Below are positions 10,721-20,160 of a stretch of 64,000 nucleotides of DNA, in pieces. The stretch spans positions 27,961,272 to 28,025,271 of the forward strand of contig OX411549.1 in the NCBI GenBank assembly GCA_948146395.1, in the 5' to 3' direction. The notes below the pieces were generated by a model. That model was not told where the DNA came from and did no database searches. It saw only the letters and a list, made by a program, of their open reading frames with translations. How positions within the stretch are numbered: position 1 is the stretch's first letter; the number at the start of each line of letters is the position of its first letter. Source of the stretch: Fragum whitleyi. Lineage: Eukaryota > Mollusca > Bivalvia > Cardiida > Cardiidae. The position numbers were made by a program, and so were the translations under genes.

Positions 10721-11768
10721 TGGCTGAAAGCCACTGGGGCTATTGTCATGGCGTTGTGTCCGTCGTGCGTCCGTCCGTGCGTCCGTGCGTCCGGTCGTAA
10801 ACTTTTTCTTTAAAAATCTTCTCCTCAGAAACTACTGGATGGATTTCAACCAAACTTCACAGGAATGATCCTTGGGTGACCCTCTTTCAAAGTTGTTCAA
10901 GAAATTTTGATCCAATGAAAAACATGGATTTTATGGGCGTGGCTAATTTCCAAATATGGTAAAAAGTGAGTTTTCTCAGATTCTAATAGATGGATACCAA
11001 TCAAATTTTACATGAATCATCCTTGGGTGACCCTTTATCAGTCTACAAAAAATTATTGTGATCAGATGGAAAACATGCATTTTATGGGCGGAGGTCATTT
11101 CTCTATATGTTATATAGTGGAAACTTTCCAAATCATTTTCTCAGAATCTAAGTGATGGATATGAACTAAATTTTACTTGAATGATCCTTGAGAGACCCTT
11201 TATCAGTCTTCCAAAAATAATTGTAATCGAATGAAAAATATGTAGCCTATTTTATGGGCGGAGGTCATTTCTCTATATGTTATATAGTGGAAACTTTGAA
11301 AATCATTTTCTCAGAATGTAATTGATGGATGTCAACCAAATTTCACTGAAATATTCCCTGAGTGACCCTTTATCAGTCTACCAAAAATTATTATGATCAG
11401 ATGAAAAATATATATATTTATCATACCCAAAATGTTTGTTTGAAATCCATCAATTACATTCTGAGAAAATGATTTTAAAAGTGTCCACTATACAACATAT
11501 TGAGAAATTATTTTATGTAATTGATGGATTTCAAACAAACATTTTGGGTATGATCTTTGGGTGACCCATTATCATGCAGCCAAAAATTATTTTGATTGGA
11601 TGAAAAATATGTCCTTTATGGGCGGAGGTCATTTCTCTATATGTTATATAGTTGAAACTTTGAAAATCATTTTCAACATCAGTAGAACCCAAATATCTAA
11701 AAATCTAGTCAAAACTAACCAAGAATTTCAAGCCTGTGGAGCAACACAAGCCATTCATGGCTTTCTAG
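10713..11768 (+). mobile_element. Hairpin-headed (HINE-like) element inside LINE A ORF1
   Basis: Starts AGCTCCACTGGCTGAAAGCC with a following ACTGGGGCT, a short (GTCC)n-like tract at 10768-10794, then tandem units of about 170 bp marked by TTTTATGGGCGGAGGTCATT. It ends CCATTCATGGCTTTCTAG. TT flanks both ends (10711-10712 and 11769-11770). The near-identical ends at 37053-37913 confirm the boundaries. A perfect 39-bp inverted repeat lies inside (11421-11459 and 11515-11553). TT insertion, GTCY tract and end hairpins fit non-autonomous Helentrons (DINE-1 type). It is younger than LINE A, because it splits a reading frame. Confidence 0.78.
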
Positions 11769-12099
11769 TTTCCGTTAGGGTGGAATCCAATCTTTGTAAA
11801 GTGGGTAATGTGTATTTGCACGTAGGACACGTCCACGATAAGTTAAGTCCTGGTGTTTGTATCAGTTTGTATTGTTCTTTTGATATTTTGATGCATTCTC
11901 TACAAAAGTTCAGACCACAGTGAACACAGCTCAAGTGACCTGTCTTTTCTTTGATTTGCTGTTCACAGCTAGGACATGTGTCACTGTCGGATCCTTGTCG
12001 TACACGTTTTTTTGAGTTTTCTGTTTTATTTGTAATGGGTGTGCTTGTATTGGAAGAATGAAACAAGAATCTTCTCAATTTGTCTTGATTTTCCGCCAT
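11755..12099 (-). CDS. LINE A ORF1, N-terminal part with PHD finger (interrupted)
   Basis: 114 codons from an ATG at 12099. The Cys/His spacing CPSC, LSCVHCGLNFC and CPTC at residues about 40-95 forms a PHD-type zinc finger, as found in ORF1 of CR1-like LINEs. The last few residues and the stop (below 11769) are encoded by the inserted hairpin-headed repeat, so the frame is artificially ended. The true continuation is the coiled-coil segment at 9893-10712. Confidence 0.8.
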   Translation of the reverse strand: MAENQDKLRRFLFHSSNTSTPITNKTENSKKRVRQGSDSDTCPSCEQQIKEKTGHLSCVHCGLNFCRECIKISKEQYKLIQTPGLNLSWTCPTCKYTLPTLQRLDSTLTETRKP

Positions 12100-12393
12100 T
12101 TTCTACTTTTCCAAATATGTATTAAATGTGTATGTTTTATTACTATATATTCTGTTCTGTGACTGTACAGGGCTTCCCTATACAGACTATGTCTCTGATA
12201 TAGTATTATTATTTATGTTGTAATTCAGGCCGTTCATATATTCAACACTGGTTCAACTTAGCACTAATGAGTGAATTTATATTGTTAATACTCTGAGGGT
12301 TTACAGAACAGGGCTTCCCTATTCTACCTCTTCATATTAAATTCACTATTAGAACTTGTATGTGTGTGGTGATATATGCAGTATTAATATTAA

Positions 12394-13113
12394 TCATTCC
12401 AAATCTTTTGCAGTTTTAATTATTCTATGAATCCACAATTTTGCTAGTTGGCGTACAGGGTGAATTCCGTCGTAAAACAGTTCAAAATTCTTCCTAAATT
12501 TTGTTGGTCTGTTTCTTTTTTTGCTGGATTGTATTATATCTTGTGACAGTCGCGGTATATTCACATGTACATTGTTAATTGATCTAATCTTTAGATTGAA
12601 GCGTTCTATAGCTTGAATTATAGATTCATCTTGATTTGGTATTCCGTGTCCTCCCTTTAGCCTGTTATACTTGTCTGCCGAATAGTATGGGCACTCCAGA
12701 AATATTATTTGAGCAGTGTTATTAACAGTTAGTATATTAGACTTCAATTTGATGTAAATGTTTATTATGTCATCTACATTACTATTCCACGGTTCAATTA
12801 GGTAGATGTATTTCCCTATTTTTTTTGTAATTTCACATGTACCGAACCAAAGAAAAATTGTGGGCTTATTCAGTCCTTGAATTTTTGTTTCGGCAATTTC
12901 TATCCAACATCTGTCAGCACATTTGGAGCCACTTTTACTTATTATGATTAAGTTTGGGTGTGATGCTCTAATTGTTCTTTGGGCAGACCAACCTTTGCTG
13001 TCCGTAAACAAGAATGTGGGTCTCGTCAGAAATTCCGGTTTGCTTCCATCAATTATTTTCTTGCATTCTTTTTCGATTTTTGACAATGACATTACACATT
13101 TAATAAATCCCAA
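12394..13113 (-). CDS. SGNH/GDSL-type esterase-like ORF of LINE A
   Basis: A 239-aa intact ORF. It shows the SGNH hydrolase blocks: FLFTDSKGW near residue 35 (nucleophile Ser block), WFGTCEIT near residue 110 (the GxND position, here with Cys), and YDGIHPVRQ near residue 215 (catalytic Asp and His block). Esterase domains of this kind are known from ORF1 of CR1-like LINEs. Its place between LINE B and the PHD ORF, on the same strand, fits a separate first ORF of LINE A. The substrate is unknown. Alternatives are a leftover of a third element or a domain once joined to the PHD ORF; the 294-bp gap up to 12099 shows no frame linking them. Confidence 0.72.
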   Translation of the reverse strand: MGFIKCVMSLSKIEKECKKIIDGSKPEFLTRPTFLFTDSKGWSAQRTIRASHPNLIIISKSGSKCADRCWIEIAETKIQGLNKPTIFLWFGTCEITKKIGKYIYLIEPWNSNVDDIINIYIKLKSNILTVNNTAQIIFLECPYYSADKYNRLKGGHGIPNQDESIIQAIERFNLKIRSINNVHVNIPRLSQDIIQSSKKRNRPTKFRKNFELFYDGIHPVRQLAKLWIHRIIKTAKDLE

Positions 13114-13654
13114 TTCTCAGATTGAAATAGGTCTCTTACTTTGGTTATCTGTCTCAAAAAGTACTGATTACTGACACTGTTTGTACAATTGAAGAACGTT
13201 TGTTGAACGATTTTCACTTTTCAAAAATGGCCGCCATTTTCAGCATGATAGAAATGGTGGGTGGGGTAAGATGAGCAGACAGAGTTAGCTATCACCACTT
13301 TTCCCAGCAAAGTAAAATAACAGACGTAATTTGTTTGTTATCCTGATTCCTTTGAAACTCAAAGAACACTTTTTTAGACACTTTTATCACTTAAAACTCT
13401 GGTTTAAATTCAATTTTTTTGGAGCTCGGAAAGATCCATGCTGTCACTCCGCGCATGCGCACCTCTCTCCAAGAAAAATGTTTGTTTTCGTGAGAAAGAT
13501 GTCCAGAATAGTGTTTTCTCAAGTGAAAGAAAGGATTTACTGTTAAATTATTTTCTTTGCCCACAAAATAGTGTCGGACATTTGGACCAACGATATGGTA
13601 AAATTTACCGGACTAAGGGGATTTTTGTTCGACATGCCCAACGGTCCTTCGCCA
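13114..13654. other. Presumed 5' untranslated region of LINE A
   Basis: No convincing ORF. It contains an ATGGCCGCCATTTT motif (YY1-like, common in LINE internal promoters) at about 13228 and a CGCGCATGCGCA motif (NRF1-like) at about 13451. These suggest an internal promoter for the minus-strand LINE, but this is inference from motifs only. Confidence 0.4.
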
Positions 13655-13903
13655 TGTTCTGTTCTGTTCTGTTCTTTCTTAACCGCCTATGTAGACGAAC
13701 CCTCGTTGAGGTTGAACTGTTGGTTAGTTGAACTTTCTTTGTACACACTTGTTAGTAACTCTATACATCCAATCACCATAACATAAATACTTGAGCACTT
13801 TTACAGATAATTAACACTTATTTACTACCTAACACTTTGTGAATCGATGTTTAGACAAATAACCTGCTGACCCATGTGTTGCACATAAATCATCCAATTG
13901 TGG

Positions 13904-16900
13904 TTAATGCTTGGTCTTGATTGAAGCAAGAAGTTTGTATCTTGCTGAATGTAAAATATAAACTAGCCGTCTACACTGAAACTCCAATGCCTTAATCCTT
14001 TCGGGTTTAACTCTGAGGTGTGAACAGTCAAGTATTATTTTTACTTGTTCATACTGCGATAGACAGTGAAAATCAGTGTTTACTAATGCTTTGTATTCCA
14101 AATGTATATCTGTAAGCACAGTCTTTCTTTCTGAGTCTAAGCAGACACAGTTTAAAATAAAATGCTCGGTATCTTCTGGCAATTGATTACATAGCTGACA
14201 TAATGGGTTAATCCGGTTTTGGTTAAATACTGATCGATTAGTTTGCAGAATATAAGTAGAGGTTAAGAGTTTTATCTTTATTGGAAGTCTATTGATCTCT
14301 CTAATAGAATTACCAAGAGTGTTAATGTTTGGATGAATTTCCCCCGGGGTATATGTAATGTTCATATATCTAAGCGTTTTGTACAACTTGGCAGAGCTTA
14401 GTAGTGACTCACTGAATTTATTAGATATAGTATTATAGACTCTGGTCTTCCAGAATTTCACCTGTGGAGGATTATCTATATGATGGTTAATATCTCCCAA
14501 GTCATATTTCCAAAATAGTTTTTTTACAGCAATAAACCAGCTCTGACTGTCTGTGCTTTTTACCGCAAGTTGTCGTCTGGCTAGCTTCTTTTCTGTGCTT
14601 TGTTCGCTAAGCTGGCATATATTGTTAAAGAATGTCAATATCTTAATCTCAATTTGCTCCTCAATAGGTAAGAAGCCTGATAAAATATATGGAGCTGGAT
14701 CTGCAGCAGTTTGGGGTATTGATAGGATTTGTTTCAGTAACTTCTTTTGAAACAGTTCTAATTTATTGATGTACTTTTGTTTTGGAATTAATATTTCAAG
14801 TCCGTACAGCAGTACTGGTAATACAAACACTTTTATCAGATGTAGTGACGTAAGCGGGTCCAAACCACATTCACCATGAAGTCCGGCTGATAATAAACTG
14901 TAGGTTGCTCTCCGTGCTTTCTTAATATTTTCAGTTACTGTTAAATCAATCGTCCCATTTAAGGATGTGGCCCTCTGTATTCCAAGATGTGTAGCATGCT
15001 CAACATTTGGCATCACAGTGTCACCCATGGCGTATTCTTGAGAGGTTGTGTGTTTACCAATATTTAATACGACACTCTTGGAGGGCTGGAGCAAGTACCT
15101 TTGCTTTTTACTATAATCGTGAGCTATGTTAATAAGAGTTTGTGTTTCTATTTGGTTTAAACTGTTTAGAGTTACATCGTCAGCACAGGCCGTGGCCGGG
15201 CATGATATATCACCAATACGTTGTCCAAGGTTTGAGTTTTGAAGCCTATGAAGTAATGGATCAACATAGACTTTATAAAGATCAGCACTAAGTATGCCTC
15301 CTTGTCTAATGCCTTGACTAATGGGGAATGTGTCCGAGATTCTATTGTTCCATTTGATACAGGTACTAGCATTTGTGTGTAAACTTTTAATGATATTCCA
15401 ATGGTTGTCTGTAACACCAATATGATATAGTCTTCTCATTAAGTTGTCATGATTTACAACGTCAAATGCTGATTTTGCATCCAATAACACTATATTCATT
15501 GATGATTTATTATCATAAGAGTCTCTATAACATTCTTCTAAAATGAGAGCAGCATTAAGGGGTGATGTACCAGATGTGAACCCTCTTTGAAGACTGCACT
15601 GGGTATCAGTAATATTCCTGCCGATTCTATTTTTTACTATTGTCTCTATTATTTTGCAGATAACTGGTAACACTGTTATGCCCCTATAATACCTAGAGTC
15701 ATCTTTTGTTCCCTTGTTCTTAAAGATTGGTGATAACAGTCCTGTTTTTAAACCATCTGGTACTTCAGCATTTCTAAAAATAGTATTTATAATGAATAGT
15801 AAGTTGTCACATAGATTGTCACTTGCATGAACTATATGCTCTATAGTCAAACCATAAATGTCAGCTGATTTTCCTCTGTTCATTGATTTTATTGCACTTG
15901 CTAACTCATCACGTGTGACCTCATGGACTGGGATATTTCTTGTCAGTTCAGTAATATGATTAACCTCGTTTTTAACTTGGTTATCAAAGTCATTGTCAAA
16001 TATCTCATTATCATCTGCTTGGGCTAGTGCTTCAAAATGCTTTTTAAACCCATTTATGATTTCATCACCATTAAAATGCTCATCACCTACATGTAGATCG
16101 GTAATGAAGTTATTTCCTCTTTTTCTTTGTTTATTGATAAGTTTGTAAAAGAGTTTTCTGTCACAACTTTTTGAGTTCAGAATTTCCTCTTTCTCTTTCA
16201 TTTCTTTAATAGCAACTTCACATCTGATTTGTCTTCTAAGTTCTCGTTTGCATTGCTTTCGCTTATCAATTATAGTTTCGTCTAACTCATTTTTATTGGC
16301 ACTATAGATGTGTTTATTGATAGTTCTAATTTCCTTTAATTTGCCTGCAATTTGTTTATTCCAGACTTTCAATTTTGGTTTTGTGTCATATCGTTTTTTG
16401 CTGGGGGCACATTTTAAGACAGATTCAGTAAGAATTTTACATGTGTCCAGAGTCACTTTCTCGATTTCTTTTGATTGCTCTGTTTTTGAAAGATCCATTT
16501 TGTTGATAGCATCATTCACCATAGCTGAGTACAAGTCTTTATCAACTTTATCCCATTTTATCTTATTTGACATCATTTTTATTTCTTCGGGGTTCTTTTT
16601 GGTAAATGAGACAGTTACCTTCATCCTTATTGGATGGTGATCAGATACGTTTGACGCAATTAAGTCTATTTTAGTTTTGTTGGAAAATGCAACATTACAT
16701 TTCTCTGGGTAGATAAAGTAGTCAATTTCACTGCATTCTTTACCACTTGGGCTTATATAAGTGCTGCCACAGCTTGTATAAGTTAAGTGACATTCTTTAA
16801 TGAAGTCTTTAATGCATCTCAGTCTCTCGTCACATTTTATTTTATTTAGGTCTTCATTCAGATCGCCGCCTATAACGATAGTATGGGTAACACTGAATTT

Positions 16901-17374
16901 TTGAACAATCTCATATAAGCAATCTATATTTTCACTGAATGTTTGTATACTGTCCTTGTATCCACGTGTTGGTAGGTAGACAGAAGCTATAAGTAATGGT
17001 TTATCTTTGTTTATAGTTAACTCAATACATTGAATACGTTCATTTCCGTCTGGGATTACTCGCACCAAGTGATCAATGTTTCTTTTCCATAATATCGCTA
17101 CCCCTCCATAGCCTCGTGGAATCTGACAGGGGAGAATTGGATCATTCATATCTACAGCTTTACCAGCAGAGCAAATATCAGTATTTAATTCATTGAGAGT
17201 ATCAAGTTGGCACATGAATAGCCAATGTTCCTGTATTAGGATAAGGTCGTTTGATTTTAATAACTCATTGATTGCAAGACCACTAGAACGAATATTTTTA
17301 CAGTTGTAAGACGTTATGCTCAACACACGGTCACACTGTGTTATTGTCTGTTGTTTTGAAACCTGTGATCCCAT
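13904..17374 (-). CDS. LINE B ORF2: AP endonuclease, reverse transcriptase, C-terminal zinc knuckle
   Basis: 1156 aa without interruption. Endonuclease residues about 14-255: SYNCKNIRS, LIQEHWL, YGGVAILW, GGDLNEDLN, SEIDYFI and SDHHPIRMKV contain the expected catalytic Glu, Asp, Asn and His. The reverse transcriptase is about 500-790: YYRGITVLPVICKI, LLDAKSAFDVVNHD, QGIRQGGILSADLYKVY and a catalytic ACADDV with aspartates 732 and 733 (Ala-Cys-Ala replacing the common Phe-Ala). A CQLCNQLPEDTEHFILNC knuckle (C-x2-C-x7-H-x4-C) sits near residue 1080. The ATG at 17374 lies inside the end of ORF1 in another frame, so translation probably needs reinitiation or a frameshift. Confidence 0.93.
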   Translation of the reverse strand: MGSQVSKQQTITQCDRVLSITSYNCKNIRSSGLAINELLKSNDLILIQEHWLFMCQLDTLNELNTDICSAGKAVDMNDPILPCQIPRGYGGVAILWKRNIDHLVRVIPDGNERIQCIELTINKDKPLLIASVYLPTRGYKDSIQTFSENIDCLYEIVQKFSVTHTIVIGGDLNEDLNKIKCDERLRCIKDFIKECHLTYTSCGSTYISPSGKECSEIDYFIYPEKCNVAFSNKTKIDLIASNVSDHHPIRMKVTVSFTKKNPEEIKMMSNKIKWDKVDKDLYSAMVNDAINKMDLSKTEQSKEIEKVTLDTCKILTESVLKCAPSKKRYDTKPKLKVWNKQIAGKLKEIRTINKHIYSANKNELDETIIDKRKQCKRELRRQIRCEVAIKEMKEKEEILNSKSCDRKLFYKLINKQRKRGNNFITDLHVGDEHFNGDEIINGFKKHFEALAQADDNEIFDNDFDNQVKNEVNHITELTRNIPVHEVTRDELASAIKSMNRGKSADIYGLTIEHIVHASDNLCDNLLFIINTIFRNAEVPDGLKTGLLSPIFKNKGTKDDSRYYRGITVLPVICKIIETIVKNRIGRNITDTQCSLQRGFTSGTSPLNAALILEECYRDSYDNKSSMNIVLLDAKSAFDVVNHDNLMRRLYHIGVTDNHWNIIKSLHTNASTCIKWNNRISDTFPISQGIRQGGILSADLYKVYVDPLLHRLQNSNLGQRIGDISCPATACADDVTLNSLNQIETQTLINIAHDYSKKQRYLLQPSKSVVLNIGKHTTSQEYAMGDTVMPNVEHATHLGIQRATSLNGTIDLTVTENIKKARRATYSLLSAGLHGECGLDPLTSLHLIKVFVLPVLLYGLEILIPKQKYINKLELFQKKLLKQILSIPQTAADPAPYILSGFLPIEEQIEIKILTFFNNICQLSEQSTEKKLARRQLAVKSTDSQSWFIAVKKLFWKYDLGDINHHIDNPPQVKFWKTRVYNTISNKFSESLLSSAKLYKTLRYMNITYTPGEIHPNINTLGNSIREINRLPIKIKLLTSTYILQTNRSVFNQNRINPLCQLCNQLPEDTEHFILNCVCLDSERKTVLTDIHLEYKALVNTDFHCLSQYEQVKIILDCSHLRVKPERIKALEFQCRRLVYILHSARYKLLASIKTKH

Positions 17375-19356
17375 AAAAAATGTTGGTGTTCTGTTGGATT
17401 CCTTGAGCTGATATTTGGGTCAAATTTTGGTTTTGTAACCTCTTTGTAACTTTCACTTTTGTTTGTTCCTTGGTGTTGTTGTGATTGTTTCGAGTGGGCA
17501 ATATAGCGGTCCGAAGATGTGTTCTGACCATTCTTAAAAGTTCTTTTAGTGTAATGAATATTCTGTCCTGTGAGTATATCTGATAGTTTATTTCTATGGA
17601 CAAAAGTATAATTCATCTGATCAATATCTGTTTGAGAACTCTGGTTGCAGAATTTTTTATTTTGACAGTTTTCATTATAAATAGCACTTGTGTTCCCCGT
17701 TTTTTGTGAGTCTCTTGTCTTTTGGAATCTAGAACTATGTTTAGTGTTATTATAATGATCATTAGTACATTGTACTGGTTCTTCTTCCTCTGAATCCTTA
17801 TTTGTGGTAATATCTTCGGTAGAGGTATAGTTTGTTGATTTATCTGCCCTATCTAATAGAGTATCAAGTTCATTATCAATTCGCTTCAGAATATAATCAG
17901 TCACTCGTGTGTGTATTTGCTCAAAAGCCTTCATATTAAGAAAGGGTGGAGTTTGAGATTTTGTGCTTTGATCTCGCATAGTACAACTGTTATTTTCTAG
18001 TTGAGTGATTCTATCATTCAGCGTTTTTATTGTTAGTTCCTGTTCTATTTTGTCGTGTTCTAACTGTTTAACATATGATTTCAACCTAGTTATTTCTTTA
18101 TGGCTATCGTTTGTTGTTTTTTCTTTCATTTTTATTTCAGATTCTCTTTTTCGCAATTTCAATTCCCACTCACGAAGTTCAGATAGTTTGATTTCTCGTA
18201 TGGTGTTGTCTTCATTCAGCTTCTGAGTACAAGTAATGGTTTGCTCAGACGATTCTGTTTTCTGAGAATCATGTCTACTCCCAGGAATTGTTGCGCGTAT
18301 GTTGTCATTCTGTTCCTTAATGCCATAGCAACTGTAACATATAAATGATTGTTCGCCATATTTTAGACATTGTGTATGAAAACAGTTATTACACATTTCA
18401 CAAATTGTTCCTGTATCATGAATGATAAGATCGCATGAAAGACATTTATTGTTTGTGGGATTTTCTAAATCTGACAGAGTACATGTAATAGCATTTCTCT
18501 TTTCTTCATTTAATAGTAGTTTTGCTACCGATTTATCAGTGCTATTTCTGGTTATTTTGGGGATGGCTAGTTTTTTTGTCTTAGCAGGTGCCTTCTTTGC
18601 ACATAATTTGCATGTATAGGTATCTGAATTGTCTTTTTCGTTCTTTTCAATTTGCAGCTGTGTTAACTTTTCACATTTATAGTGAATCCAATGATTATTT
18701 GCTGTACAAAAGGAGGAATCATCTTTACATTCTTTTTTACAATGAGGACAGATGACATCTTCTTTCCATTCACTGTGAGCTATGGCTGGGACTAGCCCTT
18801 CAGTATTTTTGTTTTCATCTTTCAGCTCAGAGATTGTTTGTACTAATTTATTATATAGTTTTTCATTGAGTGTTTTTGTTGTTTGGTCGGTGCCAATAAA
18901 GGACACAGCAATTTTTTGTATAGAGTCAATATCTCTGTGCATGAATAATGCTAAGTCCTTCCCATTTACTAGAAATTTAGATTGTGTATTGTACAGGTTG
19001 ACAGTATAAGACTGGTCTTCATAAGCAACTCTTATAATGGTATTTACAACGTTCACACCAGCTTTGTCGTAATTGTCAGTGATATTTGCCGAGCCTATAT
19101 CAGGTCCAATATTTGTGTAGAATTTTAGCATGGCCCATTTCAGGAGTTCATATGTTGCACCATCTGCGGTTATATTAAGACCACCACCAGTCATTTCATG
19201 TTTAATGCTTTGTACTCTCGTTGAAGCTTGCAGCTTTTTTCTCAGTGTTTTTTCCATATTTAGTATGTAATTTGAACGAGTTTCTTGAACAGTACTTGGC
19301 GGGTTATTTGCAAGGTTGCTGCTACTTCTAGTTGCTCTCTTACACAAAGATGCCAT
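17341..19356 (-). CDS. LINE B ORF1: zinc-finger and coiled-coil protein
   Basis: 671 aa. The N-terminal region ends with VNLYNTQSKFLVNGKD (about 119-134), a phrase I associate with ORF1-like proteins of invertebrate LINEs. Two Cys/His modules follow: CPHCKKEC through YTCKLC (about 203-252) and CLSCDL through FICYSC (about 304-343), both PHD/RING-like. A long charged helix (about 385-447) looks like a coiled coil. The C-terminal 200 residues are S/T/N/Q-rich and low complexity. It presumably coats element RNA. The stop at 17343-17341 lies inside ORF2. Start chosen as the first ATG, just after a T-rich stretch on the + strand. Confidence 0.88.
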   Translation of the reverse strand: MASLCKRATRSSSNLANNPPSTVQETRSNYILNMEKTLRKKLQASTRVQSIKHEMTGGGLNITADGATYELLKWAMLKFYTNIGPDIGSANITDNYDKAGVNVVNTIIRVAYEDQSYTVNLYNTQSKFLVNGKDLALFMHRDIDSIQKIAVSFIGTDQTTKTLNEKLYNKLVQTISELKDENKNTEGLVPAIAHSEWKEDVICPHCKKECKDDSSFCTANNHWIHYKCEKLTQLQIEKNEKDNSDTYTCKLCAKKAPAKTKKLAIPKITRNSTDKSVAKLLLNEEKRNAITCTLSDLENPTNNKCLSCDLIIHDTGTICEMCNNCFHTQCLKYGEQSFICYSCYGIKEQNDNIRATIPGSRHDSQKTESSEQTITCTQKLNEDNTIREIKLSELREWELKLRKRESEIKMKEKTTNDSHKEITRLKSYVKQLEHDKIEQELTIKTLNDRITQLENNSCTMRDQSTKSQTPPFLNMKAFEQIHTRVTDYILKRIDNELDTLLDRADKSTNYTSTEDITTNKDSEEEEPVQCTNDHYNNTKHSSRFQKTRDSQKTGNTSAIYNENCQNKKFCNQSSQTDIDQMNYTFVHRNKLSDILTGQNIHYTKRTFKNGQNTSSDRYIAHSKQSQQHQGTNKSESYKEVTKPKFDPNISSRNPTEHQHFLWDHRFQNNRQ

Positions 19357-19709
19357 TTTTTTTTTCTTTTAAACTTTCTTTTTTTAACTGTTAATCAGTT
19401 GTAAAATGTCATTAAAATGGTAGTTACAATATAAAAGTGTCTATGGGTTTAAAATATAAGAAGTGAAATGACTAAAAGACTGCATTTACAGCTTCATTTT
19501 AAAATACTAAAAAGTAAAATCACTGACTGAGAAACTAAACATATAAACTAAGAGCTTCGGTTTCTTAGTATTTCGGAGTTCAGCTACAGTTTCTATGTGT
19601 TATATTGGCACATATTTGTTGCTGTAATGTGTTCATAAGTCTTTTCAGATTGTAAAAGTTTCTTGAATTAAAAATCGAAATCAAAAATCAAGATGGCGGA
19701 TGCCGCCAA

Positions 19710-20152
19710 TGGCGTGTGGAATTCACTTTCGAAAACGTAATTGCTGGTGACTCCTCTACTCTTTTGTTTTAGCCTTCACCATTCCGTAGAGAATACACTT
19801 AGTGGACCATCTTTGATTGCGATAAGTCATTCAAAACCTTGTAAAACTTTAAACTGTTTTAAAACGATTAAAATGTCTTCACTGATAAATTACACAACCA
19901 CCACCACCACCACCGGAAGCATTTTGACGGGGGTAAGGAAATATTTCTTGATCCTCGGGTATATTATTGTTTGCACCCGCTATTTGTTTCTAGCAAGGAT
20001 TATATAAAATGCTTATTGCATTGTGACTGTTATATTCCCGGACCAAATGTCCGGTAAAAAACACGTTCCGGGCCGACTACAATCGATTGTGAAATTTCTT
20101 AGTCGATAGACCAACTGATTTTCGATTATAATCGATCATCGCCCCATCACTA
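19710..20152. other. Right flank of the hAT-like element outside LINE B
   Basis: About 440 bp between the presumed LINE B 5' end and the right hAT end. It has a (CCA)n stretch at 19899-19914, a small CCGGACCAAATGTCCGG palindrome at 20039-20055, and the terminal ATCGATTATAATCGAT-like palindromes. No gene seen. Confidence 0.5.
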
Positions 20153-20160
20153 AAGACAAG

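Larger units (their letters stand above)
6860..13654 (-). mobile_element. LINE A: CR1-like non-LTR retrotransposon, disrupted
   Basis: Minus-strand order is esterase-like ORF (13113-12394), PHD-finger ORF (12099-11755), coiled-coil ORF (10720-9893), then endonuclease/RT ORF (9853-7004). CR1-like elements are known to carry esterase and PHD domains in their first ORFs, which supports treating these as one element. The 3' end is near 6860, where the minus strand has an AT-rich TAAATTAAGGTAAATTAATT tail after a short UTR. The 5' end is uncertain; it is drawn where the tail of LINE B stops. The element is broken by a hairpin-headed insertion at 10713-11768 and has a duplication in its RT. Confidence 0.7.
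13655..19700 (-). mobile_element. LINE B: intact two-ORF non-LTR retrotransposon
   Basis: On the minus strand, ORF1 (19356-17341) and ORF2 (17374-13904) overlap by 34 bp and both are open throughout. The 3' UTR ends in an (AGAAC)n microsatellite at 13655-13677, a usual LINE tail. The 5' limit is not fixed; a GCGGCATCCGCCATCTTGAT motif (minus strand, about 19690-19709), again YY1-like, may mark the promoter. The element is of the AP-endonuclease class. I cannot place it confidently in a clade. The open frames suggest recent insertion. Confidence 0.78.
5597..20152. mobile_element. Long hAT-like element enclosing two LINEs
   Basis: The left end TAGTGTTGGGCAATCGG and right end GATCATCGCCCCATCACTA are imperfect inverted repeats. 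Both are followed inward by ATCGATTATAATCGAT-like palindromes. The 8 bases outside each end are identical (AAGACAAG at 5589-5596 and 20153-20160), the duplication length of hAT transposons. The same ends with different 8-bp duplications bound shorter copies at 37007-38299 and 41988-42397, which supports the boundaries. No transposase ORF is seen. Most of the 14.6 kb is two minus-strand LINEs, best read as later insertions into a small non-autonomous element, although capture is not excluded. Confidence 0.75.

Noticed and set aside
13438..13731. Plus-strand overlapping ORFs as a gene between the LINEs
   Set aside because: They cover the LINE B tail microsatellite and the presumed LINE A leader; no domain and no splice support.
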